This document shows, piece by piece, positions 7,826-17,126 of a stretch of DNA of 64,000 nucleotides. The number at the start of each line of letters is the position of its first letter. The first letter of the stretch is position 1. The stretch spans positions 9,176,001-9,240,000 of the forward strand of contig NZ_CP085193.1 of the NCBI RefSeq assembly GCF_024298965.1. Direction: 5' to 3'. The notes under the pieces were generated by a model, which worked only from the letters and a program-made list of their open reading frames with translations, did not search any database and was not told the DNA's origin. The DNA comes from Streptomyces rapamycinicus NRRL 5491 (GTDB lineage: Bacteria; Actinomycetota; Actinomycetes; Streptomycetales; Streptomycetaceae). The position numbers and the translations under genes are program-made.

Positions 7826-8358
7826 CTTTCGACCTTCTCACGGCGCCACTCCACCAGCCGCTGGTACGCCTCCCACCCGTCCGGCACCCACTCCCACTCG
7901 GGCAGTCGCCGCGTCAGCTCCTCCTCGGTGAGGAACGTGTGCCAGGCGACCTCCTCGGCCTGCGGATCGACGGGCAGCTCGCAGCGCACCTCGTAGATCC
8001 GGCTCCACCAGGTGTGCTCGGGCGTCTCGTAGAGGAACGAGAACAGCGGTACGGGCTCGGGCAGCCCCCGCACCCCCAGCTCCTCCTCGGCCTCGCGCAG
8101 CGCCGCCTCGTCGTAGCCCTCGCCCGCGCCGACGACGCCGCCGACGAACATGTCGTACAGCGAGGGGAAGACCAGCTTCTCGGCGGTGCGGCGATGGACG
8201 AAGATCCGGCCCTGGGCGTCCCGCGCCTGGATGAAGACGCAGCGGTGGCGGAGCCGGTGGGCCATGGCGTCACCGCGTCGGGCCTGGCCCACCACGCGAT
8301 CCCGCTCGTCCACGATGTCGAGCAGTTCGTTGGCGGAAAGCGGTTCCTGATCAGGCAT
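7822..8358 (-). CDS. Nudix hydrolase
   Basis: A 178-residue Nudix protein with a complete Nudix box in the GAGEGYDEAALREAEEELGV segment preceded by GGVV. The N-terminal part (IVDERDRVVGQARRGDAMAH, then HRCVFIQARD) resembles the YfcD/isopentenyl-isomerase-like subgroup. ATG 8358 is taken; a TTG four codons upstream is the alternative. It overlaps the DUF202 gene by GTGA and is 29 bases downstream of the glycine-rich protein gene. The hydrolysed nucleoside diphosphate derivative is unknown. Confidence 0.9.
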   Translation of the reverse strand: MPDQEPLSANELLDIVDERDRVVGQARRGDAMAHRLRHRCVFIQARDAQGRIFVHRRTAEKLVFPSLYDMFVGGVVGAGEGYDEAALREAEEELGVRGLPEPVPLFSFLYETPEHTWWSRIYEVRCELPVDPQAEEVAWHTFLTEEELTRRLPEWEWVPDGWEAYQRLVEWRREKVER

Positions 8359-8387
8359 ACCGCCATACAAGCAGATCGGGGGCGCGG

Positions 8388-9200
8388 TCAGCGCCGGTGC
8401 CCACCGCCGTAGCCGCCCCCGTACTCGCCGCCGTAGCCGTTTCCGCCGCCATAGCCGTTGCCACCGCCGTGGCCGTTCCCGCCGCCATAGCCGCCGCCGT
8501 AGCCGTTCCCGCCCCCGTAACCGCCGCCTTGGCCTTGCCCCTGCCCCTGACCCTGCCCCGGTCCGTACGGTCCGGAGCCACCGTCCTGGCCGCGCTGCCT
8601 GGCCTGCTGCTCGGCCCAGCTGTCGAACGCCTCCACCGCGTCCTGCCAGTCGTCGTACTGCCCCGGTCCCCGGGACGACCAGCCCGGCCAGGAGGGGGTG
8701 GAGCGGCCCTTGCCGGACGACGGGGCCGCGGGCTTGTCCGGTGCGGAGTCGCCCGCCGGCGCCTGGGCCGTCGGCTGGGTGGCGGCCGGTGGCCGCGGCT
8801 TGGGCTTCTCGGCGCGGGCGCCGCGCAGCGGGGTCTCGCCCGCCGCCGCCTCGGCGTACGGGACGGCATGGCTCTCGGGCTCGTCCGGCGCGGCCGTCGA
8901 GCTGTCGTGGCCGGAGGCGGCCGTCGCCTGGCGGGCGTCCTTGCCCATGAGCATGAAGAGCGCGGTGGCCGCGCCGGTGGCCGACAGCAGAATCGCCCCG
9001 GCGGCCGCCTTGCGCCGGTTGTCCACCGCGCGGCGGCGGGCGTGCCGGGGGCCGACCACTTCGCCGCGGAGCACCTGTGCCTCGTCCGCGGGCGGCCCGG
9101 CTTCGACGGGCTGCGGGCCGGGTGTGATGAGCGTCGGGTTCACCACACGACGTTCGACATCGGGCCTCGGCCCTAAGTGCTCAACGGAGCGTTCAGCCAT
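8388..9200 (-). CDS. Glycine-rich single-pass membrane protein, unknown function
   Basis: A 270-residue protein not recognised as a known family. About 55 hydrophilic residues (MAERSVEHLGPRPDVERR...) precede RRKAAAGAILLSATGAATAL, a single membrane segment near residues 62-84. A Pro/Ala-rich linker follows, then a short helical-looking QYDDWQDAVEAFDSWAEQQA, then Q-G repeats and a C-terminal tail of about 45 residues made almost only of YGGGN/HGGGN units. The ATG at 9200 matches where composition becomes protein-like. It is likely an exported, anchored, disordered tail. It is first in the row with Nudix and DUF202 genes. Confidence 0.75.
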   Translation of the reverse strand: MAERSVEHLGPRPDVERRVVNPTLITPGPQPVEAGPPADEAQVLRGEVVGPRHARRRAVDNRRKAAAGAILLSATGAATALFMLMGKDARQATAASGHDSSTAAPDEPESHAVPYAEAAAGETPLRGARAEKPKPRPPAATQPTAQAPAGDSAPDKPAAPSSGKGRSTPSWPGWSSRGPGQYDDWQDAVEAFDSWAEQQARQRGQDGGSGPYGPGQGQGQGQGQGGGYGGGNGYGGGYGGGNGHGGGNGYGGGNGYGGEYGGGYGGGHRR

Positions 9201-9346
9201 GGTCGATGATGATGCCCGTTTGGCCGAACCCTGTCCAATGTCGGTGAATGAATGTGACCTTTCGTTCCACGTCCAGGTTGCGCGGAGGGAGTTTGGCCGT
9301 CCGGCGCGGGGGCGGCAGCGGCTGGAAACCGCTCCCATACCCCGGG

Positions 9347-9375
9347 TTGACGCCGTACTGACCGGTAGGCAGGAT
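9347..9375 (+). promoter_or_regulatory. Candidate sigma-HrdB promoter of the FAD dehydrogenase gene
   Basis: TTGACG (9347-9352), a 17-base spacer and CAGGAT (9370-9375) match a housekeeping promoter well. It would give a leader of about 74 bases before the ATG at 9456. The rest of the 255-base divergent gap shows no other clear signal. Confidence 0.5.
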
Positions 9376-9455
9376 CGCGGTCATGGCGCCGTCGGCACAC
9401 CGCCGGCCCACCGTCGGCGAGCGTCGGCGGGCTCACGAGAACGGGACACCACACC

Positions 9456-11111
9456 ATGGCGTACGACGCGGATGTCATCGTGGTCGGCGCGGGGCTCGCG
9501 GGCCTCGCGGCCACCGCCGAACTGGCCGACGCCGGTCGTAAGGTGATCCTGCTCGACCAGGAGCCCGAGCAGTCGCTCGGCGGCCAGGCCCACTGGTCCT
9601 TCGGTGGTCTCTTCCTCGTCGACTCACCCGAGCAGCGCCGGCTGCGCATCCGTGACAGCCACGAACTCGCCTGGCAGGACTGGCTGGGCACGGCCGGGTT
9701 CGACCGCGAGGAGGACCACTGGCCGCGCCGCTGGGCCGAGGCGTACGTGGACTTCGCGGCGGGCGAGAAGCGGTCCTGGCTGCACGCCCAGGGGCTGCGG
9801 CTGTTCCCGCTGGTCGGCTGGGCCGAGCGCGGCGGCTACGACGCGACCGGACACGGCAACTCCGTCCCCCGCTTCCACATCACCTGGGGCACCGGACCCG
9901 GCATCGTGGCCCCCTTCGAGCGGCGGGTGCGGGCGGCCGTCGCCCGTGGCCTGGTCGAGCTGCGCTTCCGGCACCGGGTGACGGGGCTGGCCCGCAGCAC
10001 GGGCACGGTCGACACCGTCACCGGCGACATCCTGGAGCCCAGCCGGGCCGAGCGCGGCAGCCCCAGCAGCCGCGAGGTCACCGGCGCCTTCGAACTGCGC
10101 GCCCAAGCCGTGATCGTCACCTCCGGCGGCATCGGCGGCAACCACGACCTCGTCCGCGCCAACTGGCCCGAGCGGCTCGGCTCCCCGCCCGAGCAGATGA
10201 TCTCCGGGGTCCCGGCCCATGTGGACGGCCATATGCTCGGCATCGCCGAGGGGGCCGGTGGACGGATCATCAACCGCGACCGGATGTGGCACTACACCGA
10301 GGGCATCCAGAACTGGAACCCCATCTGGCCCCGGCACGGCATCCGCATCCTGCCCGGCCCGTCCTCCCTGTGGTTCGACGCGCGCGGCAAGCGGTTGCCG
10401 GTGCCGCTGTTCCCCGGTTTCGACACCCTCGGCACGCTCGAGCACATCATGCGGACCGGCCACGACTACACCTGGTTCGTGCTCACCCAGAAGATCATCG
10501 AGAAGGAGTTCGCGCTCTCCGGCTCCGAGCAGAACCCGGACCTCACCGGCAAGAGCGTCCGCGGGGTGATCGGCCGCGGCCGGGCCGGGGCGCCGGGCCC
10601 GGTCCAGGCGTTCATGGACCACGGCGCGGACTTCATCGTCGAGCGGTCGCTGCCGGCGCTGGTCCGGCGGATGAACGAGCTCACCAAGGAGCCGCTCATC
10701 GACGAGGCCGAGCTGCGGCGGGAGATCGAGGCCCGGGACCGTGAGATCGCCAACCCCTACACCAAGGACCTCCAGGTCACCGCGTTGCGCGGGACCCGTA
10801 AGTACATCGCCGACCGCCTCATCCGCACCGCGGCGCCGCACCGCGTTCTCGACCCCAAGGCGGGCCCGCTGATCGCGGTGCGGCTGAACATCCTGACCCG
10901 TAAGACGCTCGGCGGCCTGGAGACCGACCTCTCCTCCCGCGTCCTGACCGAGGGCGGCGAACCGCTGCCCGGCGTCTACGCGGCCGGTGAGGCGGCGGGC
11001 TTCGGCGGCGGCGGAGTGCACGGCTACCGCTCCCTGGAGGGCACCTTCCTGGGCGGCTGCCTCTTCTCGGGCCGTACGGCGGGCCGCGCGGCGGCCGAGG
11101 CGGTGGGGTAG
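9456..11111 (+). CDS. FAD-binding dehydrogenase (3-ketosteroid dehydrogenase-like)
   Basis: A 551-residue flavoprotein of the FAD_binding_2 fold. It begins with the dinucleotide motif DVIVVGAGLAGLAATAELAD and the acidic ribose-binding position LLDQEPE, followed by LGGQAHWSFGGL. The C-terminal FAD motif is GVYAAGEAAGFGGGGVHGYR and ends with FLGGCLFSGRTAGRAAA. Proteins of this length and pattern are a subgroup near ketosteroid delta-1-dehydrogenases and fumarate reductase flavoproteins; the substrate is not predictable. It is monocistronic between a divergent membrane-protein gene and the molybdo-enzyme gene 148 bases downstream. Confidence 0.9.
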   Translation: MAYDADVIVVGAGLAGLAATAELADAGRKVILLDQEPEQSLGGQAHWSFGGLFLVDSPEQRRLRIRDSHELAWQDWLGTAGFDREEDHWPRRWAEAYVDFAAGEKRSWLHAQGLRLFPLVGWAERGGYDATGHGNSVPRFHITWGTGPGIVAPFERRVRAAVARGLVELRFRHRVTGLARSTGTVDTVTGDILEPSRAERGSPSSREVTGAFELRAQAVIVTSGGIGGNHDLVRANWPERLGSPPEQMISGVPAHVDGHMLGIAEGAGGRIINRDRMWHYTEGIQNWNPIWPRHGIRILPGPSSLWFDARGKRLPVPLFPGFDTLGTLEHIMRTGHDYTWFVLTQKIIEKEFALSGSEQNPDLTGKSVRGVIGRGRAGAPGPVQAFMDHGADFIVERSLPALVRRMNELTKEPLIDEAELRREIEARDREIANPYTKDLQVTALRGTRKYIADRLIRTAAPHRVLDPKAGPLIAVRLNILTRKTLGGLETDLSSRVLTEGGEPLPGVYAAGEAAGFGGGGVHGYRSLEGTFLGGCLFSGRTAGRAAAEAVG

Positions 11112-11259
11112 GCGGGGTAGACGGGGCAGGCGGGACAGGTGGGGCAGACGGTAGTGGCGTAACCCTCTCGTACGCCGCTCGCCCGCGGAGTCTTACCGAA
11201 GTCTGACGAATCCCGGCAGGAGATGGCGCACCACCCCCGCCCGGTGCTCTCATCAGTCC

Positions 11260-11994
11260 ATGGACCCCAACACCGGTGCCGGACCGGACGGCGACGGCAC
11301 GCCCGTCGGCCGGCGCCTCGTCCTCGGCATGCTGGGCCTCGGCGCGGGCGCGATGGCGGCGGCCCCCTGGCTCCAGGGCAGGCTGGAGACCGCCCTGGGC
11401 GCGGTGGCCGACAAGGACCCGACGGGGGTGACCGGACTCCTCCCCAACGGCGGGGGCTTCCGCTACTACTCCGTCACCTCCTCCGTGCCGCACAAGGACG
11501 ACGGCTCCTACCGCCTCACCGTGGACGGACTCGTCGACAAGCCCGGCGCGTACCGCCTCGCCGATCTGCGCGCGCTGCCGCAGACCCGCCTGGTGCGCGA
11601 TGTCCAGTGCGTCACCGGCTGGCGGGTGCCCGAGACCCCGTTCGAGGGGGTGCGGCTGTCGGCGCTGCTGGACGCCGCCGGAGTGCGCCGAGGGGCCAAG
11701 GCCGTCCGCTTCACCTGCTTCGACGGCGCGTACAGCGAGAGCCTGACCCTCGAGCAGGCGCGGCGGCCGGACGTACTGGTCACGCTGAAGCTGCGGGACA
11801 AGCCGCTCGGCCACTCCCACGGCGGGCCGGTGCGGCTGTATGTGGCGCCGATGTACTTCTACAAGTCGGCGAAATGGCTCTCCGGTATCACCGTCACCGA
11901 TGAGGTGCGGCCCGGCTATTGGGAGGAGCGGGGCTATGACGTCGACGCCTGGGTCGGCAGGTCGAACGGACGCGACGATGACCCCACCGCCTGA
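11260..11994 (+). CDS. Molybdopterin-dependent oxidoreductase, YedY/MsrP-like
   Basis: A 244-residue protein with the sulfite-oxidase-type Mo-pterin domain. The Cys ligand of Mo sits in LVRDVQCVTGWRVPETPFEG, and the domain ends near VAPMYFYKSAKWLSGITVTD. The N-terminus has a twin-arginine-like GRRLVLGMLGLGAGAMAAA, suggesting Tat export and membrane anchoring. It overlaps the cytochrome b gene by 17 bases, the usual catalytic subunit/membrane partner arrangement (MsrPQ-like). Either protein methionine sulfoxide reduction or another S/N-oxide reduction is possible. Confidence 0.9.
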   Translation: MDPNTGAGPDGDGTPVGRRLVLGMLGLGAGAMAAAPWLQGRLETALGAVADKDPTGVTGLLPNGGGFRYYSVTSSVPHKDDGSYRLTVDGLVDKPGAYRLADLRALPQTRLVRDVQCVTGWRVPETPFEGVRLSALLDAAGVRRGAKAVRFTCFDGAYSESLTLEQARRPDVLVTLKLRDKPLGHSHGGPVRLYVAPMYFYKSAKWLSGITVTDEVRPGYWEERGYDVDAWVGRSNGRDDDPTA

Positions 11995-12661
11995 GCGGAC
12001 GACGGCCCCTCCGCCCCGGGCCGGGGAGCGGGACGGCGGCTCCCGGGTGCTCCGGTTCAGCCCCGCCGAGCGCTGGATCCACCGCACCACGGCCCTCCTG
12101 CTGGGCGCGTGTGTGGTCAGTGCGGCCTGCCTCTATCTGCCCGCGCTCGCCGAACTCGTCGGCCGGCGCGAGCTCGTCGTCACCGTCCATGAGTGGACCG
12201 GCATCCTGACGCCGCTCCCGGCCCTGCTCGGCCTCGTCTCCCGCGCCTTCCGCGCCGATCTCACCCGCCTCAACCGCTTCGGCCCGCACGACCGCCGCTG
12301 GCTGCGCGCGGCGCTGCGCCGCGACCACCGGCCCCAGGAGCGCCCGGCGGGGAAGTTCAACGCCGGGCAGAAGCTGTACGCGGGATACATCGCGGGCGCG
12401 GTGCTGGTGATGGCGGGCACCGGGCTGCTGATGTGGTTCACCGGTCTGGCCCCGCTGGTGTGGCGCACCAGCGCCACCTTCGTCCACGACTGGCTGGCGC
12501 TGGCCATCGGCATCGTCCTGCTCGGCCATATCGGCAAGGCGCTCGCCGATCCGGAGGCCCGGCGCGGGATGCGCACGGGCCGGGTCGAGCGGGCGTGGGC
12601 GGCCCGGGAGCACCCCCTGTGGCGTACGGACGAGGACGCGCGGGAGCGCCGACAGCGCTGA
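11978..12661 (+). CDS. Cytochrome b/b6 domain membrane protein
   Basis: A 227-residue membrane cytochrome of the b561/formate-dehydrogenase gamma type. Four membrane segments carry likely haem His residues: RWIHRTTALLLGAC, VTVHEWTGILTPL, FVHDWLALAIG and LLGHIGKAL. The start ATG at 11978 lies inside the 3' end of the Mo-enzyme gene, so translation is likely coupled. It presumably passes quinol electrons to the exported molybdo-enzyme. The longer open frame upstream overlaps the previous gene and is not used. Confidence 0.88.
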   Translation: MTPPPERTTAPPPRAGERDGGSRVLRFSPAERWIHRTTALLLGACVVSAACLYLPALAELVGRRELVVTVHEWTGILTPLPALLGLVSRAFRADLTRLNRFGPHDRRWLRAALRRDHRPQERPAGKFNAGQKLYAGYIAGAVLVMAGTGLLMWFTGLAPLVWRTSATFVHDWLALAIGIVLLGHIGKALADPEARRGMRTGRVERAWAAREHPLWRTDEDARERRQR

Positions 12662-12680
12662 ACCCACGACACCCGGTGCC

Positions 12681-13712
12681 ATGATTCGTCGCATGCGAGA
12701 GAAAGGTGCAAGAACAAGCGTTATGCGGCTTTGGCTGCATGCCGCCGTATGCCTCGCGGTGATGCTTCCGCTGGGCGGATGCCGCATGTTCGAGTCCCCG
12801 CTGCGGCGCGGCGGCCTCTGGGTGAACCCGGACAGCCCCGCCGCCCGGCAGGCTCATGAGAGGGAACACGAGGGAAAGAACGGCGACGCCGCGCTCATCC
12901 GGCAGATCGCCCAGCAGCCGGTCGCCGAATGGTTCGGCCCGGCGCCGCCCCGGGAACGGGCCCGCTCCATCACCGAATCGGCGGCACGGACCGGGTCCAC
13001 CCCCGTTCTGGTGGCCTATCACATCCCGTACCGCGACTGTGGGCGGTACTCGGCGGGCGGCGCGCGGAACCGCGCGGCCTACCGGTGGTGGATCGAGCAG
13101 TTCACGCTCGGCATCGGCGATCGCAGGGCGATCGTCGTCCTGGAGCCCGACGCGGTGGCCCAACTGGTCGACGGCTGTGTGCCGCGCAGGCTGCGCAAGG
13201 CCCGGCTGGAGATGCTGCGCGACGCGGTCGCCCTGTTCGCCGCGCTGCCCCGCGTCCAGGTGTACCTGGACGCGGGGAACCCGAGCTGGATCAAGAATCC
13301 GGCCCGGCTGGTGCGGCCGCTGCGCGAGGCCGGTATCGAGCAGGCGGACGGCTTCGCGCTGAACGTCTCCAACTTCCAGCCGACCCGCCGCACCAAGGCG
13401 TACGGCCATCGGCTCTCCACCGCCCTCGACAAGGCCCACTTCATCATCGACACCAGCCGCAACGGCAACGGCCCGCTGCGGGCCCGGGGTGCGGCCCGGC
13501 ACGGCATCCGGGCGCGGGACCGCTGGTGCAACCCGCCGGGGCGGGCGCTGGGCGAGCCGCCCAGCACCCACACCGGGGACCGCCTCGTGGACGCCTATCT
13601 GTGGATCAAACGGCCCGGGGAGTCCGACGGCACCTGCAACGGCGGCCCTCCGGCGGGCCACTGGTGGACCAAGTACGCCCTCGACCTGGCCCGTAACGCC
13701 CCCCACCGCTAA
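12681..13712 (+). CDS. Glycoside hydrolase family 6 lipoprotein (endoglucanase-like)
   Basis: A 343-residue GH6 protein that would cleave beta-1,4-glucan. The N-terminus has a signal with lipobox LPLGGC, so it is probably a membrane-anchored lipoprotein. GH6 landmarks are VLEPDAVAQL with the acid Asp, VYLDAGNPSWIKNP, LNVSNFQPT, FIIDTSRNGNGPL and the C-terminal YLWIKRPGESDGTCNGG. ATG 12681 is used, but 12693 or 12723 could be the true start. Its stop TAA overlaps the stop of the convergent cellulose-synthase-like gene. Pairing with that gene suggests it trims a self-made glucan rather than digesting plant cellulose. Confidence 0.92.
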   Translation: MIRRMREKGARTSVMRLWLHAAVCLAVMLPLGGCRMFESPLRRGGLWVNPDSPAARQAHEREHEGKNGDAALIRQIAQQPVAEWFGPAPPRERARSITESAARTGSTPVLVAYHIPYRDCGRYSAGGARNRAAYRWWIEQFTLGIGDRRAIVVLEPDAVAQLVDGCVPRRLRKARLEMLRDAVALFAALPRVQVYLDAGNPSWIKNPARLVRPLREAGIEQADGFALNVSNFQPTRRTKAYGHRLSTALDKAHFIIDTSRNGNGPLRARGAARHGIRARDRWCNPPGRALGEPPSTHTGDRLVDAYLWIKRPGESDGTCNGGPPAGHWWTKYALDLARNAPHR

Positions 13713-15658
13713 GCGCTCCGCTGGAAGTGCCCTGACCTGCCGCCGGTCGGCTGCGGCGCCGTCGTGGCCGGTCGCGCCGTTCCCCGCGCCCCTTCGGGGC
13801 GCCTCTCCTTCGGTGTCGCGCAGGGGCCGGCCGCGTCGCGCGCCGTCGGTACCGTGCCACGCGCCGGACGCTTCCGGCCGCGGCGCAGCAGCCCCACCGA
13901 CCAGATCGCCACCGGAGCCAGACACAGGGCCAGGGCGAGCACCGCCCACACCCGCATCACCGCATGGGTGTGCCCCAGGAAGAACGAACCGACCAGCGAG
14001 GAGCCGAACACCCCCGCCCACAGCAGATGGATACGGAACGTGGAGAGCCGGTCCGGGCTGGACGAGTCGCCCTTGGGCGTGACCACGAACCGGCTGGTAC
14101 GCCGCAGCACCGCGTCGCACAGCGACTTGGCGTAGATCGGGGCGGACAGCGCCGAGAGCAGCATCCCGGCAAGCCCGCCGGAGCCCTCCGGCTCGTGCGG
14201 GGAGACGTTGTGCCGCCGGTTCCAGATGTACAGCCCGATCTGCAGCATCGCCGCGTCGCTGTAGAGCATCATCCACATCTCGGCCGGGATGTGGATCCCG
14301 GCGGCGCCCAGCACCAGGAACAGCGCGCACGACAGCGCGGAGAGGAGCCAGTTGACCGCGGTCATCGGGTAGTACGCGATCATCAGCGAGTAGTTCAGCA
14401 GCTTGCCCGGCGACAGGGTGAAAGGGCCCTTCCAGAACTGCTTGAGCACGGTCTCGTAGGTGCCGCGGCTCCACCGCATCTGCTGGGTGAAGAAGTCCGT
14501 CCAGGTGCTCGGCCCTTCGCCGACCGCGAGCACATCGGGGGTGTAGACCGAGCGCCACTTCTTCCGGGTCGCCGGGTTGCGGTGGCGGTGCAGTTCGAAA
14601 CCGGTGGCCATGTCCTCGGTGATCGAGTCGTACAGTCCGCCGATCGAGCGCAGCGCGCTGATCCGCACCGCGTTGTTGGTGCCCACGAACATCGGGCCGC
14701 CATAGGCGTTTCCGGCCCGCTGGATCAGCGCGTGGAAAAGGAACTGCTGGCTTTCGGCGGCCTTGGTGACCGGGGTGTCGTAATTCCCGTAGACCTGCGG
14801 GCCGACCACGAAGGCGATATCCGGATCCCGGAAGTAACCCAGCATGCGCTCCAGGAAGTTGGGCAGCGGCACATGGTCGGTGTCCACACACGCCATGAAT
14901 TCATAGCCGTCGCCGTGCGCGTCCAGCCAGGCGTTGTAATTCCCGTGCTTGGTCCGCGCCCGGAAAGCGCCCTTCGGCTGATTCCACTTCTTGATGCCCT
15001 TGCGCGAGAAGTGCCGTACGCCCAGCCGCTTGCACAGCGCCTTGACCTCGTCGTCGTCCCCCTCGTCGAGCAGCCAGACGTCCAGCGGCCCGGTGTGCCG
15101 GATCCGCACCGCCCCCTCCAGCGTGGCCCGCACCATCGCGATCGGCTCCTTGCCGGGCACGAAGCTGGTCAGGAACGCCACCCGGGTCCCCGGCGCGGCC
15201 ACCACCGGCACCGGATCCCGCGCCACCAGCGTGGCATGGGCGTTGGAGACGACCGTGAACAGGCGAAACCCCTCGATCAGCGCGATCGAGACCAGCATCG
15301 CCAGATCCGCCGCCCGCTGCCACCCCGGCGCGTAGGCGCGCTCCACCCAGTGGTCCGGGTGCAGCAGCCACAGCAGCAGCACCGCCGAGCACACCGGCGC
15401 CGCGCACAGCAGCAGCGCGGCACGGATCCGGTGCGGCTCCTGCGCCAGCAGGCTCCGGCAGCGCACCCGGTAGGGGCGGTCCGTGGGGGCCTTGGTCAGC
15501 GGGCCCGCCAGCTCGCTGTACCGCTTGTACTCATACACCGGGGCGGGACGGTGGTGCGGGACGCGGGAATCCGACGCGGTACGCGCGGGCGGCGGCCCGG
15601 CTACGGCGCGTGCGGTGGTTTTCCGGGGGGAATCTCTGACGGGGGTCGGTGCAGACAT
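13709..15658 (-). CDS. Family 2 glycosyltransferase, cellulose-synthase-like
   Basis: A 649-residue membrane processive glycosyltransferase. Two N-terminal membrane helices precede the GT2 domain with WLLDEGDDDEV, the metal-binding CVDTDHVPL, TEDMATGFELH, and the QxxRW-type motif QQMRWSRGTYE that marks beta-glucan synthases. Several membrane helices follow, and the last 60 residues are low-complexity. The ATG at 15658 has GGGAG upstream. It is convergent with the GH6 gene, as cellulose-like synthases and GH6 enzymes often are in Streptomyces (cslA/cslZ). No copper oxidase glxA is adjacent, so this may be a second glucan system rather than the canonical hyphal-tip cslA. Confidence 0.88.
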   Translation of the reverse strand: MSAPTPVRDSPRKTTARAVAGPPPARTASDSRVPHHRPAPVYEYKRYSELAGPLTKAPTDRPYRVRCRSLLAQEPHRIRAALLLCAAPVCSAVLLLWLLHPDHWVERAYAPGWQRAADLAMLVSIALIEGFRLFTVVSNAHATLVARDPVPVVAAPGTRVAFLTSFVPGKEPIAMVRATLEGAVRIRHTGPLDVWLLDEGDDDEVKALCKRLGVRHFSRKGIKKWNQPKGAFRARTKHGNYNAWLDAHGDGYEFMACVDTDHVPLPNFLERMLGYFRDPDIAFVVGPQVYGNYDTPVTKAAESQQFLFHALIQRAGNAYGGPMFVGTNNAVRISALRSIGGLYDSITEDMATGFELHRHRNPATRKKWRSVYTPDVLAVGEGPSTWTDFFTQQMRWSRGTYETVLKQFWKGPFTLSPGKLLNYSLMIAYYPMTAVNWLLSALSCALFLVLGAAGIHIPAEMWMMLYSDAAMLQIGLYIWNRRHNVSPHEPEGSGGLAGMLLSALSAPIYAKSLCDAVLRRTSRFVVTPKGDSSSPDRLSTFRIHLLWAGVFGSSLVGSFFLGHTHAVMRVWAVLALALCLAPVAIWSVGLLRRGRKRPARGTVPTARDAAGPCATPKERRPEGARGTARPATTAPQPTGGRSGHFQRSA

Positions 15659-15935
15659 CTGGGCACTCCCGCGGGGCTGGCTCGAACCGAATGTCGCGCC
15701 ACGATGACCCATACGGGCCATATTCTTCAGGTCATCGCGCGAGATGAGAAGGTAACAATCCCATGGGGCATGAGCGCGCACATCGGATATTCGGCGCGCC
15801 ATTGTTGACGGTCCGTAAGGCATCCACTCCGATGGCCCAGCGGCGCGCGTCTTACGTGATTTACATCCCGCCGTCTGGCAGGGTCGGCACCGATCGAAGC
15901 CCATCGGAATACGGAGGATGGGGCGCAGTCGCCCG

Positions 15936-17126
15936 ATGAGAGTCCTGCACATCATCTCCCGCCTCGGGGCCGGAGGAGCCGAACAGCAACTGCGGCTGCT
16001 GCTGCGCCATGTGCCGGTCCGCTGTGACGTCATCGCCCTCTCGGGCCCCGGCGCCACCGCGCACGGCATCCGCGCGGACGGCGTCCCGGTCACCCATCTG
16101 CCCCTGGACGGCGGCCGCGAGCGGCAGCTCACCACCGTGCCGAGGCTGGTCCGGGTCATCCGGTCCGGCGGCTACGACCTGGTGCACACCCATCTGTACC
16201 GGGCCTGTGTGCTCGGCCGGATCGCCGCCCGGCTGGCCGGGGTGCGGGCGGTCATCGCCACCGAACACAGCCTGGGCGAACGGCGGATCGACGGCCGCCC
16301 GCTCAACGCCGCCCTCCGCGCCCGCTACCTCGCCGCCGAGCGGCTGGGCTCGGCGACCGTCGCCGTCTCGGCCGCCGTGGCCGACCGGCTGCGCGACTGG
16401 GGCGTGCCCAACCGCCGGATCCATCTGGTGCCCAACGGGATCGACGCCCGCCACTTCCGCTTCGAGCCGACCGCCCGGGCGGCCGCCCGCGCCCGTCTCG
16501 GCATCCCCGACCGGGCCTTCGTGGTCGGCGGGGTGGGCCGCCTGGTGGCGGACAAGCGGTTCGACACGGCGGTGCGGGCCGTCGCCGAGGTGCCGGACGC
16601 CCGGCTGCTGCTGGTCGGCGAGGGCCCCGAACGCCCCGCCCTTGAAGACCTGGCCGCCCGCCTCGGCATGGCCGACCGGGTCCGGCTGCTGGGGGAGCGC
16701 GACGGCGCGGTGGCCCCGGCCGACGACCGGCCCGCGGGGCTGCCCGCGCTGCTGGCCGCCATGGACGTCCTGGTCTCGCCGTCCGCCGAGGAGGCGTTCG
16801 GCCTCGCGGCACTGGAGGGGCTGGCCGCCGGGCTGCCGGTGCTGCACACCGTCTGCCCCGCCCTCGACGAACTGCCCGCCGGCGCCGCCCCCGCCGCCCG
16901 CCGTATCGCCCCCGGCCCGCCCGCCCTCGCCGCCGCCCTGCGCGCGCAGGGCGCCCAGGGCCCGCTGCGCTTCCCGGTCCCGGACGCCGTCGACCGCTAC
17001 GACATCGCCCGCGCCGCCCGCCGCCTGATGGACCTCTACGACCGCACCACCACCTGCGGCCCGGACGGCTGCCTGCGGGTCCCCCCGGCCAGCCGCATGC
17101 CCCGGCGCGGCGCTCCCGCGGGCTGA
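15936..17126 (+). CDS. Family 4 glycosyltransferase
   Basis: A 396-residue GT-B retaining glycosyltransferase. The N-terminus MRVLHIISRLGAGGAEQQL is typical of the family; ADKRFDTAVRAVAEVPDARL and the EX7E motif EEAFGLAALEG with nucleotide-sugar binding are present. The ATG at 15936 is chosen on homology; the ATG at 15918 follows ACGGAGG directly, which is too close for initiation. It is divergent from the cellulose-synthase-like gene (277-base gap with no clear promoter seen). It may modify the same exopolysaccharide or a glycolipid. Confidence 0.88.
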   Translation: MRVLHIISRLGAGGAEQQLRLLLRHVPVRCDVIALSGPGATAHGIRADGVPVTHLPLDGGRERQLTTVPRLVRVIRSGGYDLVHTHLYRACVLGRIAARLAGVRAVIATEHSLGERRIDGRPLNAALRARYLAAERLGSATVAVSAAVADRLRDWGVPNRRIHLVPNGIDARHFRFEPTARAAARARLGIPDRAFVVGGVGRLVADKRFDTAVRAVAEVPDARLLLVGEGPERPALEDLAARLGMADRVRLLGERDGAVAPADDRPAGLPALLAAMDVLVSPSAEEAFGLAALEGLAAGLPVLHTVCPALDELPAGAAPAARRIAPGPPALAAALRAQGAQGPLRFPVPDAVDRYDIARAARRLMDLYDRTTTCGPDGCLRVPPASRMPRRGAPAG

